NCBI GenBank assembly: GCA_038380435.1
Contig: JAWZYU010000034.1
Span: forward strand, 3,578,704-3,642,703
Length of the DNA: 64,000 nt
DNA from: Ryuthela nishihirai
Lineage: Eukaryota > Arthropoda > Arachnida > Araneae > Heptathelidae
Reading direction: 5' to 3'
Shown: piece after piece, positions 10,064 to 21,111 of the stretch
Position numbering within the stretch: the first letter of the stretch is position 1
How the letters are laid out: each line of letters starts with the position of its first letter
Notes under the pieces: model-generated
Told to the model about the DNA's origin: nothing
What the model saw: the letters and a program-made list of their open reading frames with translations, nothing else
Database searches by the model: none
Position numbers and translations under genes: made by a program

Positions 10064-10448
10064 GGCTGGGTTGTTTTACCTCTGAGCGGCACTTTTATGC
10101 ACACCATGGGCTAAATGGCCAGGCCACATGGACCCGAAGGCTCAGAGAAGGTTGGGGGAGGGGACCCACTGGAACAGCTGTTGGGAGACAGATGGTAGCC
10201 TCCCGTCAAGGCCATCCAGCGTGTTCTTTAACGTGCACAGGGTATGGCTCTCCCGCACACGGAGCCACGGCTTAAGGTCCCATCCGACGGACGGCGGCCT
10301 TTCCAAGCCCATCGGTGTCCTCTACTGACCGTGGGCAGGATGGGAAATTTTGCGGAGATAACTCTCAACGCTAACCCAGCTGGAAAATTGAACCTGGGAA
10401 CTACAGATTACGAGCCTGGCGCGCTACCGACTGAGCCACCCCCGCCCC
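10064..10448 (-). mobile_element. SINE-A, full length
   Basis: A complete minus-strand copy from GCTGGGTTGTTTTACC to the head GAGCCACCCCCGCCCC. It separates the endonuclease piece of LINE J1 from the RT piece. I see no convincing TSD. A small deletion in the box B region gives AAAATTGAACC where other copies have GACTCGAACC. Confidence 0.92.
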
Positions 10449-10837
10449 GTCACTGGAGAAATTGTCACTAAATGTAGTAGAGGTTAATTGAGATGCCAAG
10501 GCAGGAACAACCACGGTGAGGTCAAACAAAGATTTGTTTCTTCCATTCCAAAAAGTGGAAGTCGTATGATTTATTAGAATCGGATTAAGTTCTTCCATTA
10601 GTTCAATTACTTTTCCTCTGTTATTAGTTGAAGTGGAGCTCCACATAAGGTTATAGAAACAATTCTTATATATTTGATTCTAATATTTTCTCCTTAAGAT
10701 TTTTCCTAAATAAAATATATTTATAGATAAACATTAGTATAAAGATTAGCACAGAATCCGCCAATAGGGATATTAAAATCAAAAATATAAGAAGTTTCTA
10801 TATGGCTGGACTACTTAATCTAACGTAATAGATTGTG

Positions 10838-11205
10838 TTGGGTTGTTTTACCTCTGAGCGGCACTTTTTGTACCCAATGGGCTAAATGGCCAGGTCACAT
10901 GGACCCCGAAGGTTGGGGGAGGGAACCCACTCTAACAGCTGTTGCGAGAGAGATGGTAGCCTCCCATAAAGGCCATCCAGCGTGTTCTTCAAAATGTACA
11001 GGTATGGCTATTTCTCACATGGCCACGGCTTAACGTCCCATCCGACAGACGGCAGCCTTTCCAAGCCCATCGGTGTCCCCTACTGATCGTGGGCAGGGAG
11101 GGGAATTTTGCGGACATAAATCTCAACTTTGACCCAGCTGGGACTCGAACTTGGGAACTGCAGATTACGAGCCTGGTGCGCTACCGACTGAGCCACCCCC
11201 GCCCC
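10838..11205 (-). mobile_element. SINE-A, near full length, diverged
   Basis: A minus-strand copy with small deletions in the body (GACCCCGAAGGTTGGGGGAG lacks the GCTCAGAGAA segment) and several substitutions. Box A and box B regions are present at the right end. No clear TSD. Confidence 0.9.
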
Positions 11206-11362
11206 TAACTCCCTGTGAAACAAAAAAAAAAACCTTTTTATGATTGAAAAAATTCTGTTACGAATATCTAAGAACGAAATGACGAATCATTATTTCTCTT
11301 ACGAAAGGGAATTTTTTGGAAATCGTCTCTATCAATCGATTCATCTGAGCGTAGTTCCCATC

Positions 11363-11695
11363 TCAAAGGCATTTAATGTTTCCCAACAAAAATCTTCGTT
11401 TTTTTTTTATCCTTCCTCCCCCCCCCCTCTTTCGTAACCTGTTTTCAGCGTTTGTTCTGCAGCTGTTGCGATTCCAGGAGACATCAGACATCGCCTCGTA
11501 GCTGTCACCCATCCTGCACGAGCTCATCAATTCTCTCCTTTTTATCCGACAACTAAAGCAGAGGTCTGTCTTTTTCATCACATTTTCTTTCGCCCTTTGA
11601 ACAACTTTCCAATATTCTACAACGTTCTTTCCAATTATTAAAGCGCCCTCGTACCAAGATTTTGCATCTGTATAGGTTACATTTGGTTCGAACAA
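11363..11695 (-). CDS. Unrecognised open frame, doubtful
   Basis: A 110-codon minus-strand frame in otherwise unique sequence. The first third (TYTDAKSWYEGALIIGKNVV) looks protein-like and is preceded on that strand by CCTATACAG, which could be a splice acceptor. The last third is low-complexity (RKRGGGGRIKKKRR) and runs over poly-C and poly-T. I do not recognise any family. Confidence 0.2.
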   Translation of the reverse strand: MFEPNVTYTDAKSWYEGALIIGKNVVEYWKVVQRAKENVMKKTDLCFSCRIKRRELMSSCRMGDSYEAMSDVSWNRNSCRTNAENRLRKRGGGGRIKKKRRFLLGNIKCL

Positions 11696-11740
11696 TTTTG
11701 TTCACTTTTTCTGCTTACAGGAAAATCAAATAGTTTCTCT

Positions 11741-11870
11741 TAAAATAAAAACGCGAATTTTTCCACCCCATGGGTCTAAGAGGGTCAAGCCCATTGTTGC
11801 CTATGGAAAATAGGCAACAATGGGCTGACCCTCTTAGACCCAGGGGGTGGGAAAATGCACGTTTTTATTC
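11741..11870. repeat. Long hairpin (inverted repeat, arms about 60 bp)
   Basis: The left arm (AAAACGCGAATTTTTCCACC, then GGGTCTAAGAGGGTCAAGCC, then CATTGTTGCCTAT) pairs with the right arm (ATAGGCAACAATGGGCTGAC, CCTCTTAGACCC, GGTGGGAAAATGCACG) around a GGAAA loop at 11815-11819. The inner 45 bp are nearly perfect. Confidence 0.85.
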
Positions 11871-12115
11871 AAAATGGTGTGCTCTTTCGAAAATGCGCGT
11901 TATCTTCGTGACCCTCACATTCCACCATCAAATTTCCATCAAAATCCATCAAATTTCTAGCTTAAATATATTCGTTCGTAATACTGGTGTGAAATATTTG
12001 AATTTTCAACCTTTAGAGGGGGTAATTATAGCTATAGAATTGTTCCGAAAGTACCTTTCTTTTTCTAGTAATAGAAAAAGCAAAAATAATTTTTGATTTA
12101 TCTCTACAAGAAAAA
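11741..12115 (+). repeat. Dispersed repeat D, copy 1 (with hairpin)
   Basis: The sequence from the GGGTCTAAG hairpin through CACATTCCACCATCAAATTT, TTTCTAGCTTAAATA and TAATTATAGCTATAGAATTG is related to 38460-38760 and to 48140-48365 plus 48891-49090. Shared order across the three loci defines a repeat of several hundred bp. No coding region is seen; the family is unknown. Confidence 0.6.
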
Positions 12116-12283
12116 AGATTTGATATTTACAGACGACAAAGTGAAACTATCTCGTTCTTTTTTTTGTGGAAAAAGAGTTAAAAAGACGAACACGCTCACC
12201 TTTACAACCATCCTCACGGTGAAGCATAATATATGCTCTTGTTCTGAGGTGGTGCAAGACAGTTGAGCGTGATGATCATGAAG

Positions 12284-12681
12284 GGTTGTTTTTTTGGGTT
12301 GTTTTACCTATGAGCGGCACCTTTTTGCACACCATGGGCTAAATGGCCAGGTCACATGGACCCCGAAGGCTCAGAGAAGGTTGGGGGTGGGGACCCACTG
12401 GAACAGCTGTTGGGAGACAGATGGTAGCCTCCCGTCAAGGCCATCCAGCGTGTTCTTTAACGTGCACAGGGTATGGCTCTCTCTCTCACACACGGGGCCA
12501 CGGTTTAACGTCCCATCCGACGGAAGGCGGCCTTTCCAAGCCCATTGGTGTCCCCTACTGATCGTGGGCAGGGCGGGGAATTTTTGCGGAGATAAATCTC
12601 AACGCTGACCCAGCTGGGACTCGAAGCTGGGAACTACAGATTACGAGCCTGGCGCGCTACCGACTGAGCCACCCCCGCCCC
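12284..12681 (-). mobile_element. SINE-A, full length, 12-bp TSD
   Basis: A minus-strand copy with an extended T-rich tail side (GGTTGTTTTTTTGGGTTG) and a CT duplication in the body. It is flanked by ATGATCATGAAG at 12272-12283 and 12682-12693. Confidence 0.95.
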
Positions 12682-12693
12682 ATGATCATGAAG

Positions 12694-13007
12694 AAAAATT
12701 GGATTATGTTCCTAGATAATAAAATGAATATTTATCTGTAAAAAAAACTTTGGGGGCATTGCTCTCTGAATGTTGAGTTGTTTTTACCTCTGAGAATATT
12801 TGAACGTAGAACATGTAAGGAAGAAAATGTAATTTGACAATTTGGACACCATTTAGTCGTCAAGAATTATGCTTAATTATAAATAATTCAGTAATTATAA
12901 AAACTTTTCCTAAAATATTGAACATATTTTTACATCAATAAATAGTTAAGTGGGAAAAAAATGAGTGTTGGCGATACGCGAGACTCCAACACACATCTCT
13001 CAAAGAT
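12694..13007. other. AT-rich spacer
   Basis: AT-rich sequence. A short SINE tail-like string (TGAGTTGTTTTTACCTCTGA, at about 12772) is the only repeat I can point to. Confidence 0.5.
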
Positions 13008-13385
13008 CAGCGATTATCAAACTTTTTCCATGTCACGGCACATTATTCTTCACCTTGCATACTCGCGGCACATTACAAATTTAAGTTGGCAACACTACGG
13101 GAGACTCGAGCATGCGTTTATAAACGCAGAGCTGTTTTGTTCAAGTTCTGACGTGTATTGAGGTTAGTGATTACGTCGTACGTGTTATGGGCATGTTTTG
13201 TGTTAATATTGGTGTTTATGTTAAGATTTAATATAAGTAAGTTTTCATTAAACGGAAAAAGTCAAACGAAGAAACAGTGGAAGAAGTGACCAACAAAATG
13301 GTTTATAAATTTTCTTTTAGCAGTATGATGCGAAATGTCGCGGCACACCTGGCAAATCTCCAGGTACACCTTTTGAGAATCACTG
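13008..13385. mobile_element. hAT-type non-autonomous element
   Basis: The left end CAGCGATTATCAAACTTTTT and the right end, complement of CAGTGATTCTCAAAAGGTGT, are terminal inverted repeats of the CAG-GxTTCTCAAxC type common in hAT elements. Internal GCGGCACA motifs near both ends fit. The 8 bp after the right end is CTCTAGAT; the left flank TCAAAGAT matches only in part, so the TSD is decayed. No transposase frame. Confidence 0.7.
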
Positions 13386-14943
13386 CTCTAGATTTACGAC
13401 TTAGTGTTAATTTAGCGGTTCGAACACTCTTTCATTTATCTCTAACACTACCGAACTTGTCGGCATGGCGCCATCTATGATCGCAAAAGACAACTTCTTG
13501 TTTTCAATGTTACTCTGAAAAAGATGTAAATAAAGTCATTCACGCAAATAGCGTTATTTACGAAATAATTAAATCGTAAATGCGGATAGTTAACTGTTGA
13601 CACAGAAGTCACAAATCAATAAATGTATTTTATTAATTTTTTTGTTAATACTTACAAAAAAAAATCTGTAGAAAAAAAAACACGTCGTCTTTAAAAGTGA
13701 CCTTTTGATAAACCTATCCCCTTACCCTTAAGATAGCTCAAAGTTATTTCAAGAGAAGAATAAAAAATTATTTTCATTCTTTATAAGTTCTAGAAGATAG
13801 TACTGTTTCTGTTTCCTCAATCTTCCATTAGTTCTGATTTCCACGGTTAGAGGGTGCAAAAATCGGAAAACGGAAAATTCGGTTTTCTTTGAAAAAGAGC
13901 ACACCATATTGGTCCTAACTGGCATAATGGTTAGGCAGCTAGCGACTGTTCCAGCAAGGCAAACAAGGCAAAAAACAAGGCAGTGGTCAGCAGGGACTTC
14001 GGTCTTAGTAGGGCATGTCCTTGTATGGGAAGGGCTGTATTAAGCTAGGAGTAGCTTCTAGGATTCTTCTCTGTCCTATATGTCGCAAAAAAAAAAATTC
14101 ACCAGAGAAAATGTTATTCGTCTCGAACTGGAAACGTGATCTTTCAATAAAGAAACTGCAACAAATAATCAAAATGAATGAAGCATCATCTCTGGAGTTA
14201 TTTTCGAACAAGTAAACAAACCACCCACAAACGAAAGCAAGGCAGAAAGGTCAACAGGACCAGTTGCCTTTGTGGTGTAAATTAAACAACACTTCACAAT
14301 TCATAACTCAACCCACTCAGACAACCAACACAATCTCTTTCCAAACTATTTTCTGGTATAGACTCGTTAAATTCCAACTTCTGTCTTTTTTTCTGTAGCA
14401 TACACATCGCATTTCCGTCACCATATAACTGCAGTAATCCTGTTACGAAAAGCGGAGTCAAGTTTCATTTCTCGAGTTCCCGTGTGAATTATTCTGTTGC
14501 AGACCAAGTTGAAAAAGAAAAATTCCTTAAAATATCGGATAATTGAATCACTTTTATTTTTGTGTGAACGCGTATACAAGACTTGCAACTTTGGAATTTA
14601 GTTCTTATTTCTTTTACATTTATTTATTTCTCCTGAATACTGTTATTTCCATCTGGCAACTTCCGGTGAGGTGCTGAGGGAATTCTTCCATTTCGAATGC
14701 AATTTTTATTTTTCAGAAGTATAAGAATCCCAGCGGTAAGTTACACCTAGCTGTAACTTATTTGGATGTATTCCCAAATTCTTTTCCCTTCAAATCCTTA
14801 TTCTTTTTTTTATATCTGTGATCGTGTTCTTTGCCATCTGCGTATTCTTTATCCGTTACATTCAGTTTTTCACTTTTTATTCGTAAATCAGTTATATATT
14901 TTGATAAAAAAAAATTATCCTTTTTTTTCTAGGAAGCCCAATG
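13386..14943. other. Unique AT-rich sequence, nothing recognised
   Basis: No repeat family, RNA gene or convincing exon was identified. An open frame at 14015-14215 ending in NEASSLELFSNK is short, has no recognisable motif and is not supported by splice signals. The string AAAGAGCACACCAT at about 13893 is shared with the flank of the hairpin at 11.87 kb. Confidence 0.5.
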
Positions 14944-15080
14944 TACAGTCGCTCAAAAAAGTATCCGAACACTACGGTTGATTACAGAATTCAGAAAAAT
15001 ATCTGGCAACGATTTTTTTTTTAGAAAAAGTGATCTCGCAATTTTCGTGTCGTGTTCGGATACTTTTTTGAGCGACTGTA
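14944..15080. mobile_element. Palindromic Tc1-like MITE (MITE-T), deleted copy
   Basis: Begins TACAGTCGCTCAAAAAAGTA and ends with the exact complement TACTTTTTTGAGCGACTGTA, with TA at both edges. The right arm has lost most of its inner part compared with the 220-bp copy at 51438-51657. Confidence 0.9.
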
Positions 15081-15194
15081 CGTGGGTATCGCATGGAGTG
15101 AGGGCAGTTCCCTTCCCCTTCTGGGAAAAGTGATCTAAAAATTAATATATGTTGAAGAATATCAAGTGTGCCAAAAATTAATATAATTATTTTT

Positions 15195-15782
15195 CCTTCA
15201 CAAAATGTAATTTTGTGGCAGATTGTGTAGTGTGCTTGGCTACTGATCAAAGGACTTGGGTTCGAGTCCAGGATAAGGCATGGATCTTTGTGTTGTCTTT
15301 CTGCTGAGGTCTCGTCTTCCTCAGAGCCCTTCAATGTGGCGGGGGTGGCTCAGTCTGTAGCGCGCCAGGCTCGTAATCTGTAGTTCCCAGGTTCGAGTCC
15401 CAGCTGGGCAGCGTTGAGATTTATCTCCGCAAAATTTCCCGCCCTGCCCACGGTCAGTAGGGGACACACCTTGGAAAGGCCGCCATCCGTCGGATGGGAC
15501 GTTAAATCGTGGCACTGAGTGCGGGCGAGCCATACCATGTGCATCCAGCGTGTTAAAAAACACGCTGGATGGCCTTGATGGGAGGTTACCATCTGTCTCC
15601 CAACAGCTGTTCCAGTGGGTCCCCTCCCCAGACCTTCTCTGAGCCTTCGGGGTCCATGTGACTGGCCATTTAACCCATGGTGTGCAAAAAAGTGCGCTCA
15701 GAGGTAAAACAACCCAACACAGACCTTCAACTGTGACGTATTAACTGACAACCGACTGTCAGACCTCTGTGGCAAGGAGATA
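15195..15782 (+). mobile_element. SINE-B copy 1, split by a SINE-A
   Basis: A tRNA-like 5' part (GTGTGCTTGGCTACTGATC, then GGGTTCGAGTCC as box B) is followed by a body with GATCTTTGTGTTGTCTTTCT and CTGCTGAGGTC. After the inserted SINE-A (15339-15723) the body resumes as CTGACAACCGACTGTCAGAC and CTCTGTGGCAAGGAG. The same order is seen inverted at 50588-50776 and as a fragment at 33214-33293. Confidence 0.75.
15339..15723 (+). mobile_element. SINE-A in SINE-B, about 11-bp TSD
   Basis: A full plus-strand copy with a small deletion in the body (GGGACACACCTTGG). It is flanked by CCTTCAATGTG (15328-15338) and CCTTCAACTGTG (15724-15735), one indel apart. It is inserted inside the SINE-B element, so it is younger. 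Confidence 0.92.
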
Positions 15783-16347
15783 TTTTTTATTTTTATTAAT
15801 ATGAAAAAGCAGGTTTTATATATATTTTCACTAATAATCCTCCATTTATTTTTCCCGTTTTGTCTTTGGGCATTGCTGATTGTATTATGATTGTTGTATT
15901 CCCAACTCCACTGGTTAACAAACTATATTTTAAAAAAAATGCAAACTTAAATGTGCTAAAAAATCTTTAAACATTAATATGCATTTTGTCCCTTTCCCTG
16001 AAAAATATCTTACCCACGCCCATATCACTGTTGCCCAATTAATTTACTGCAATTTTCATCAAATATAGTAAGAAATTAATAAAGAAAACGGCTAATTTTT
16101 GATAAAAATACAACTGTTTTTTAAATAGTTTGTTAATAACCATAATTTTTTTTTTAAATAATAAGTATAAAACAGATACGCCCAAACATTTTCGACATCA
16201 GCCGAATAGAAAAAAACATTGTTATGGGCCAATAGTTGAGTGGGAGGGGAGTAATAATATGAAAGAACAAAAATATTTATTTTTGTTTTTGCAATTTATT
16301 TAACGCCAAAATTGAAGTTGGTTTGTCAAAGCAGTATTTGAATTGTT
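15783..16347. other. AT-rich spacer
   Basis: Long A and T runs and no coding or repeat signature that I can name. Confidence 0.5.
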
Positions 16348-16592
16348 TGGGTTGGTTTGTTTTACCTCTGAGCGGCACTTTTCTGCACACACTAAATGGC
16401 CCGGTCACAAGGATTCCAAAGGCTGGGTGGTTCGGGGAGGGGACCCGCTGGACAGCTGTTGGGAGCCAGATGTTAGTATCCCAGCCTTAACATCTCAACC
16501 GATAGGCGGTGTTCTTTCCAAGCAACAACGCTGGCCCAGCTGGGACTGGAACCTGGGAACTGCAGATTACGAGCCTGGCGCGCTCCCGAAGG
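16348..16592 (-). mobile_element. SINE-A, internally deleted and head-truncated
   Basis: The tail side TTGGGTTGGTTTGTTTTACC and part of the body are present. A deletion between AGTATCCCAGCC and CTTAACATCTC, and another before CAACGCTGGCCCAGCTGGGA, shorten it. The copy ends inside the tRNA part at GCGCGCTCCCGA. Confidence 0.88.
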
Positions 16593-16762
16593 ATGGGATT
16601 GGATTCCAGAAATGAGCTGCTGAATATTCGGCTTCATTAGTGTTCAAACTAGTTATATGATGTTATCCAAATTGTCATCTTTTGTCTTATTAGAATATTC
16701 TTCGTTTTTATACAGTAAGATTTAAAAACAGTTGGTTTAGATCAGCGCTGTCCCAACTAGTC

Positions 16763-17130
16763 GGGGGCGGGGGTGGCTCAGTCGGTAGCGTGCCAGGCTC
16801 GTAATCTGTAGTTCCCAGGTTCGAGTCCCAGCTGGGTCAGCGTTGAGATTTATCTCCGCAAAATTTCCCCGCCCTGCCCACGGTCAGTAGGGGACATCGA
16901 TGGGCTTGGAAAGGCCGCCGTCCGTCGGATGGGACGTTAAGCCGTGGCCCCGTGTGCGGGAGAGCCATACCCTGTGCACGTTAAAGAACACGCTGGATGG
17001 CCTTGACGGGAGGCTACCATCTGTCTCCCAACAGCTGTTCCAGTGGGTCCCTTCCCCCAACCTTCTCTGAGCCTTCGGGGTCCTTGTGACCTGGCCATTT
17101 AGCCCATGGTGTGCAAAAAAGTGCCGCTCA
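16763..17130 (+). mobile_element. SINE-A nested in hAT, tail lost
   Basis: A plus-strand copy with an intact tRNA head. The 3' end stops at GTGCCGCTCA, just before the GAGGTAAAACAACCC tail, and no TSD is visible. Either the tail was deleted or a rearrangement joined it to ATCGTGCAGAAGG. Confidence 0.93.
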
Positions 17131-17481
17131 ATCGTGCAGAAGGATTTTTGTGGCCCGCGAAAAAAATCAAGTTGTTACTTGAAATTTTAAATAAATATCT
17201 GTAATCCACCTTATAATTTTTTGTCAACTTATAGTACTTTGCATATCAAGTAATCTTCAACTTACTCATTCTAATTGCAATTATTATTTCAACTTAGTCA
17301 TTCTATTCTTATTGCAAAACAACTATGGCCACAATGCTCCCATTAAATTTATTAATTATTTGATAAGGTTCAGAAAATTTATATTGGTTTATTATTACTT
17401 ATTATTTTTCGTACAAGTAAAATAATTTTTTGAGGTGACATGAACTGACTTTTCAATTACCTATCCTGTTCTTTTTTTTCG

Positions 17482-17800
17482 GCCCGCGAAATATCGGCCA
17501 AAGAAAAAAAAAAATGGCCCCCGAAATATTAGCGAAAGAAAAAATGGCCCCCGAAATATTAGCGAAAGAAAGAAAAAATGGCCCGCGAAATATTAGCGAA
17601 AGAAAAAATGGCCCGCGAAATATTAGCGAAAGAAAAAATGGCCCGCGAAATATTAGCGAAAGAAAAAACAGCCCGCGAAATATTAGAGAAAGAAAAACTG
17701 GCCCGCGAAATATTAGCGAAAGAAAAAATGGCCCGCTAAATGTTAACGAAAGAAAAAATGGCCCGCGAAATATTAGCGAAAGAAAAAATGGCCCGCGGTC
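17482..17800. repeat. 30-bp minisatellite inside the hAT element, about 11 units
   Basis: The unit is GCCCGCGAAATATTAGCGAA followed by AGAAAAAATG, repeated about 11 times with point changes and a few insertions at the left. Because 30 is a multiple of three, both strands show long open frames here; these are a by-product of periodicity, not genes. The unit carries the GGCCCGCGAAA motif seen just inside the element ends. Confidence 0.93.
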
Positions 17801-17829
17801 TAGAGAAGTTGGACAGCACTGGTTTCGAT

Positions 17830-19669
17830 ATTCAGTTTTCATCCGGGTTAGATAGAATTGTTAAATGGGCCAAAGATTCTGCTCGCCTATAATACAGTCC
17901 ACGTTTGATATCGAATTTTTAAATAAAACATCACAACTTTGGAACTAATTATGTAATAAAACACTCGTCTGCGATAACCAATAATTGAAGAAAATGATTC
18001 ACCTTTGATAATAAATTATTTGCAAAAAGTTCATAATTCATAGCAATTTATTAAAGAAAGCTGTCTCCATTTGATAACAAATTAGATATAATGCTCATGT
18101 TCGATAACTTATAAAGGAAATGTTTCATCTTTGATAACAAGACATTGCAGAAAACGTTTTGCCCTTGATAAAAAAAAAAAACATTAAAGAAGGTAGTTCG
18201 CATTTAGAAAAAAAATCGCTGAAACCCGTTTACCTTTTTGGAGCAAATTATTGAAGCAACGGCTCATTTTTAATGATAAGAACTTTTTTTTATAATGATT
18301 TATATTATTAAAGAAAGAGTTCACTTTTGATTTTTCTAGTTTTTACGCCGTTTTTTTCCCCCGTGTTTATTTTTTGATAAATTTCGTTTGATTAAAATTT
18401 TCCGCTCTCTTTAACAGCTGTTTTCTTTAAATTCCAGACTATTTTTTGTTCTTCCTTTTTAATTCAGATCTTCATTTAAGGAGAGATTATTATGTGTTAG
18501 GGAACATGTTTGTTTTGGTTGCAGTTTTCTTCGCAAGAGTTTCTTTCCCTTATATCAACCTTTGCTTTTAAATCGCAGTTTCCTATTTTTCGAAAATCCA
18601 ATTAATATCTGAGGCTCATTATTCCTAAATAATAAATGAAAAATAAAATGATACTCTAATGATGAAAAAAATCTGTTCTCTGCAGTTACACTTCAAGTTG
18701 TTCTAAGATTTAAGAAAAAAAAAAATCAAAAAATGCTTTGAGTATGTATTTTATTTCTTCGTAAATATTCTTTTTCTTTCTGCAAAATTCCGTTTTTTTT
18801 TTATATTTCGTAATTTTGATTTTCTTACCTTCCTTTTAAGATGCCACATCGTTGCGTAAAAGATCAAAGTTAAATTTTAATTTAATTTTCCAAGTAATTT
18901 ATATTTTAATCCGTAAATTAAAAGTAAAGCTATCTTTATTATTTAAAGACGAAAAAGAAAGTTAAACTAGAAATTTTAGAATATATCCCCCCCCCCTTTT
19001 TTTTCAAAATATATACATGAAGTGTATGAAAACAGTTTTGAAATCATTATTAACAACATGGTACATGGACGTTACAATCAGGCCGAATCTAGGATAGAGG
19101 CCATTACCATGACATTTTTCTACCCTTTTTTTTTGTCTTTATTGAGATAAGACCGGGCCAGCGCAGGTGTGGAAGAAAAGGTGGAAATTTAAATACAGTA
19201 ATTTCATGACTCGAATTTTTTTAACTCCTTTTTTGAAACAACGCGGTCAATATTTTTTAATATACATTCACTTTCCCTTTGGAATAACGTGATTTCAACT
19301 CAGAAATTTTAAAAGAAAATGGAAGTCTCTTAAAAGTTGTTGCTTTCGTACCTAACAAAAAGGAACGCCTGAAATTTACCTTCTACTTACGGTCTAATAG
19401 CTGTCGATAGATGAGTACGTATCTATACCTTCATTTACTCAGTCATCTGATCCAGATGACTCCCCTAACCCTGTAATTCCCACTTCCACAGCAAGTCATC
19501 AGAGACAGCAGAGAGCGTGTGTTAGAAAAATGTTTTCATAAACAATTGTTATTTTCTTATTGTAGATACAATATATTCTTTTGTTTTTAGGGTTAACATA
19601 AGGTATCTATGCATTATTGCAATAATATTGTATAATAAAAAAATATAAATTAAAAAATTTAAAAACAGG
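17830..19669. other. AT-rich spacer with homopolymer runs
   Basis: Between about 17950 and 18350 a loose, decayed periodicity is visible (TTTGATAA plus AAAGAAA words). No gene, RNA or transposon end was recognised. Several poly-T/poly-C runs occur (for example 18988-19004). Confidence 0.5.
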
Positions 19670-20560
19670 ACCTTAAAAAGTGGGAAATAAACCTAAAGCA
19701 TATCGATGGTGCAATCAATCGCTGAATTCGTATGCACTTCAATGGAAGATAGGGCAAATATTTACCTACTTAACAAGATTGTCGGCGTCCTATCTTCCTT
19801 TGAAGCGAATAGGAACTTAATGACTGATTGAATCATCGATATGCTTTGTTTATTTTCTACATTTTAGGACCCTATAGGAAGACAGGTATTTTTTTTCTAT
19901 TTTTTTAAAGCTATTTATATATATTTTTTTTACTAACAACACCTACCTTAAAAAACTTTGATATGACTCATAAACATCGAGCACATTTATCCCCCTTTTT
20001 GGAAGCATGTTTGAGGAAGACAGGTATTTTTTTTCAATTTTTTTTAAGTTATTTATATATATATTTTTTTACTAACAACACCTACCTTAAAAAACTTTGA
20101 TATGACTCGTAAACATCGAGCACATTTATCCCCCTTTTTGGAATCATGTTTGAGGTAGTCCACGACATTGGAGACGTCACAAGATTTAATTTGAAATACA
20201 ACTCGTTAAAGTAGAACCCCGCGAAAATCCACCCCCCACCTCATTTATTAGGGAGAAAGAATAGTGGAAGAAAAATTCGAAATAATTTAGGGCTGTCATA
20301 ATACGAGCTTTCATTTGACACCTAACTCGTAACTGCAGGAAGATATAGCAGAGCGACTTTCACATTTCCCGTTTTTTAGGGGAGAAGCAAGCACGGGGGT
20401 GCAATTTGTTATAGCCTATGACACTCCCCGCGTCACAAGTTTTCATTTGGCACATAAATCATTAAGGTTCTCCATCGCGTTCGAAAGATATGGTGGAACA
20501 ACTTTTTGTCAAATCCCCAAACCAACCAACCGACAAATGTCAAAGCCAAAAGCAATAGAA
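19670..20560. mobile_element. Foldback element (FB), copy 2
   Basis: The left arm (CTAAAGCATATCGATGGTGC, GCAATCAATCGCTGAATTCG) is inverted against 19790-19870 (CTGATTGAATCATCGATATG). The right side continues with the same block as copy 1 (CATAAACATCGAGCACATTT, GGAGACGTCACAAG, GAGCTTTCATTTGACACC). Unlike copy 1 it has no Tc1 insertion in the loop. Confidence 0.65.
19870..20155. repeat. Tandem duplication (two units of about 143 bp)
   Basis: The segment GAAGACAGGTATTTTTTTTC through GGAATCATGTTTGAGG occurs twice in tandem (19870-20012 and 20013-20155) with few differences, within the right part of FB copy 2. Confidence 0.85.
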
Positions 20561-20723
20561 AATAGGTAATAAAAAAAAAACAGTGGAGTCAAGTAGTAGT
20601 AGTAGCAATCGTATCCTGGGAATCTGTCGATATTGGAATCGACAACTTCCCCAGTTGATCATTTATGAATCGCACAGAGTAAAAATTTAGTCCAGAAAGG
20701 AAACAACCCTTTCCTTTTTTTTA

Positions 20724-21111
20724 GTTGGTTGGGTTTGTTTTACCTCTGAACGGCACTTTTTTGCACACCATGGGCTAAATGGCCAGGTCACATGGACCCC
20801 GAAGGCTCAGAGAAGGTTGGGGGTGGGGACCCACTGGAACAGCTGTTGGGAGATAGATGGTAGCCTCCCGTCAAGGCCATCCAGCGTGTTCTTTAACGTG
20901 CACAGGGTATGGCTCTCCCGCACACGGGGCCACGGCTTAACGTCCCATCCGACGGACGGCGGCCTTTCCAACCGCATTGGTGTCCCCTACTGACCGTGGG
21001 CAGGGCGGGGAATTTTGCGGAGATAAATCTCAACGCTCACCCAGCTGGGACTCAAACCTGGGAACTACAGATTACGAGCCTGGCGCGCTACCGACTGAGC
21101 CACACCCGCCC
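20724..21111 (-). mobile_element. SINE-A, full length
   Basis: A complete minus-strand copy from GTTGGTTGGGTTTGTTTTAC to GAGCCACACCCGCCC. The flanks CCCTTTCCTTT and CCTTCCTTT are similar and may be a diverged TSD. It lies just beyond the 3' end of LINE J2. Confidence 0.93.

Larger units (their letters stand above)
7804..10650 (-). mobile_element. Minus-strand LINE J1 (Jockey/I-like), broken
   Basis: Reading right to left: an endonuclease piece (10401-10646, with STSTNNRGKVIELMEELN), then an RT (8201-8554) with GFRAGRSSVDCIIDL and motif A FIDLQKAYD, then a C-terminal Cys-rich segment (7804-8076) with CVHCNVKEKVSHVLLNC. The second half of the RT, including the YxDD box, is missing between 8200 and 8080, so it is internally deleted. 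Three SINE-A copies (8570-8957, 9356-9648, 10064-10448) interrupt it. Clade is inferred from motif style; a tree would be needed to separate Jockey, R1 and I. Confidence 0.75.
16743..17821. mobile_element. hAT-type element with nested SINE and minisatellite
   Basis: The left end CAGCGCTGTCCCAACT and right end AGTTGGACAGCACTG are terminal inverted repeats of the hAT CAGxGCTGTCCAACT type. The 8-bp flanks are GTTTAGAT (16735-16742) and GTTTCGAT (17822-17829), seven of eight matching. Inside are a SINE-A (16763-17130), AT-rich sequence and a 30-bp tandem repeat. No transposase coding is visible, so it was mobilised in trans. Confidence 0.85.

Noticed and set aside
17453..17855. Repetitive proteins on both strands (GPFFLSLIFR and NGPRNISERK repeats)
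   Set aside because: Artefacts of the 30-bp minisatellite; open on both strands at once.
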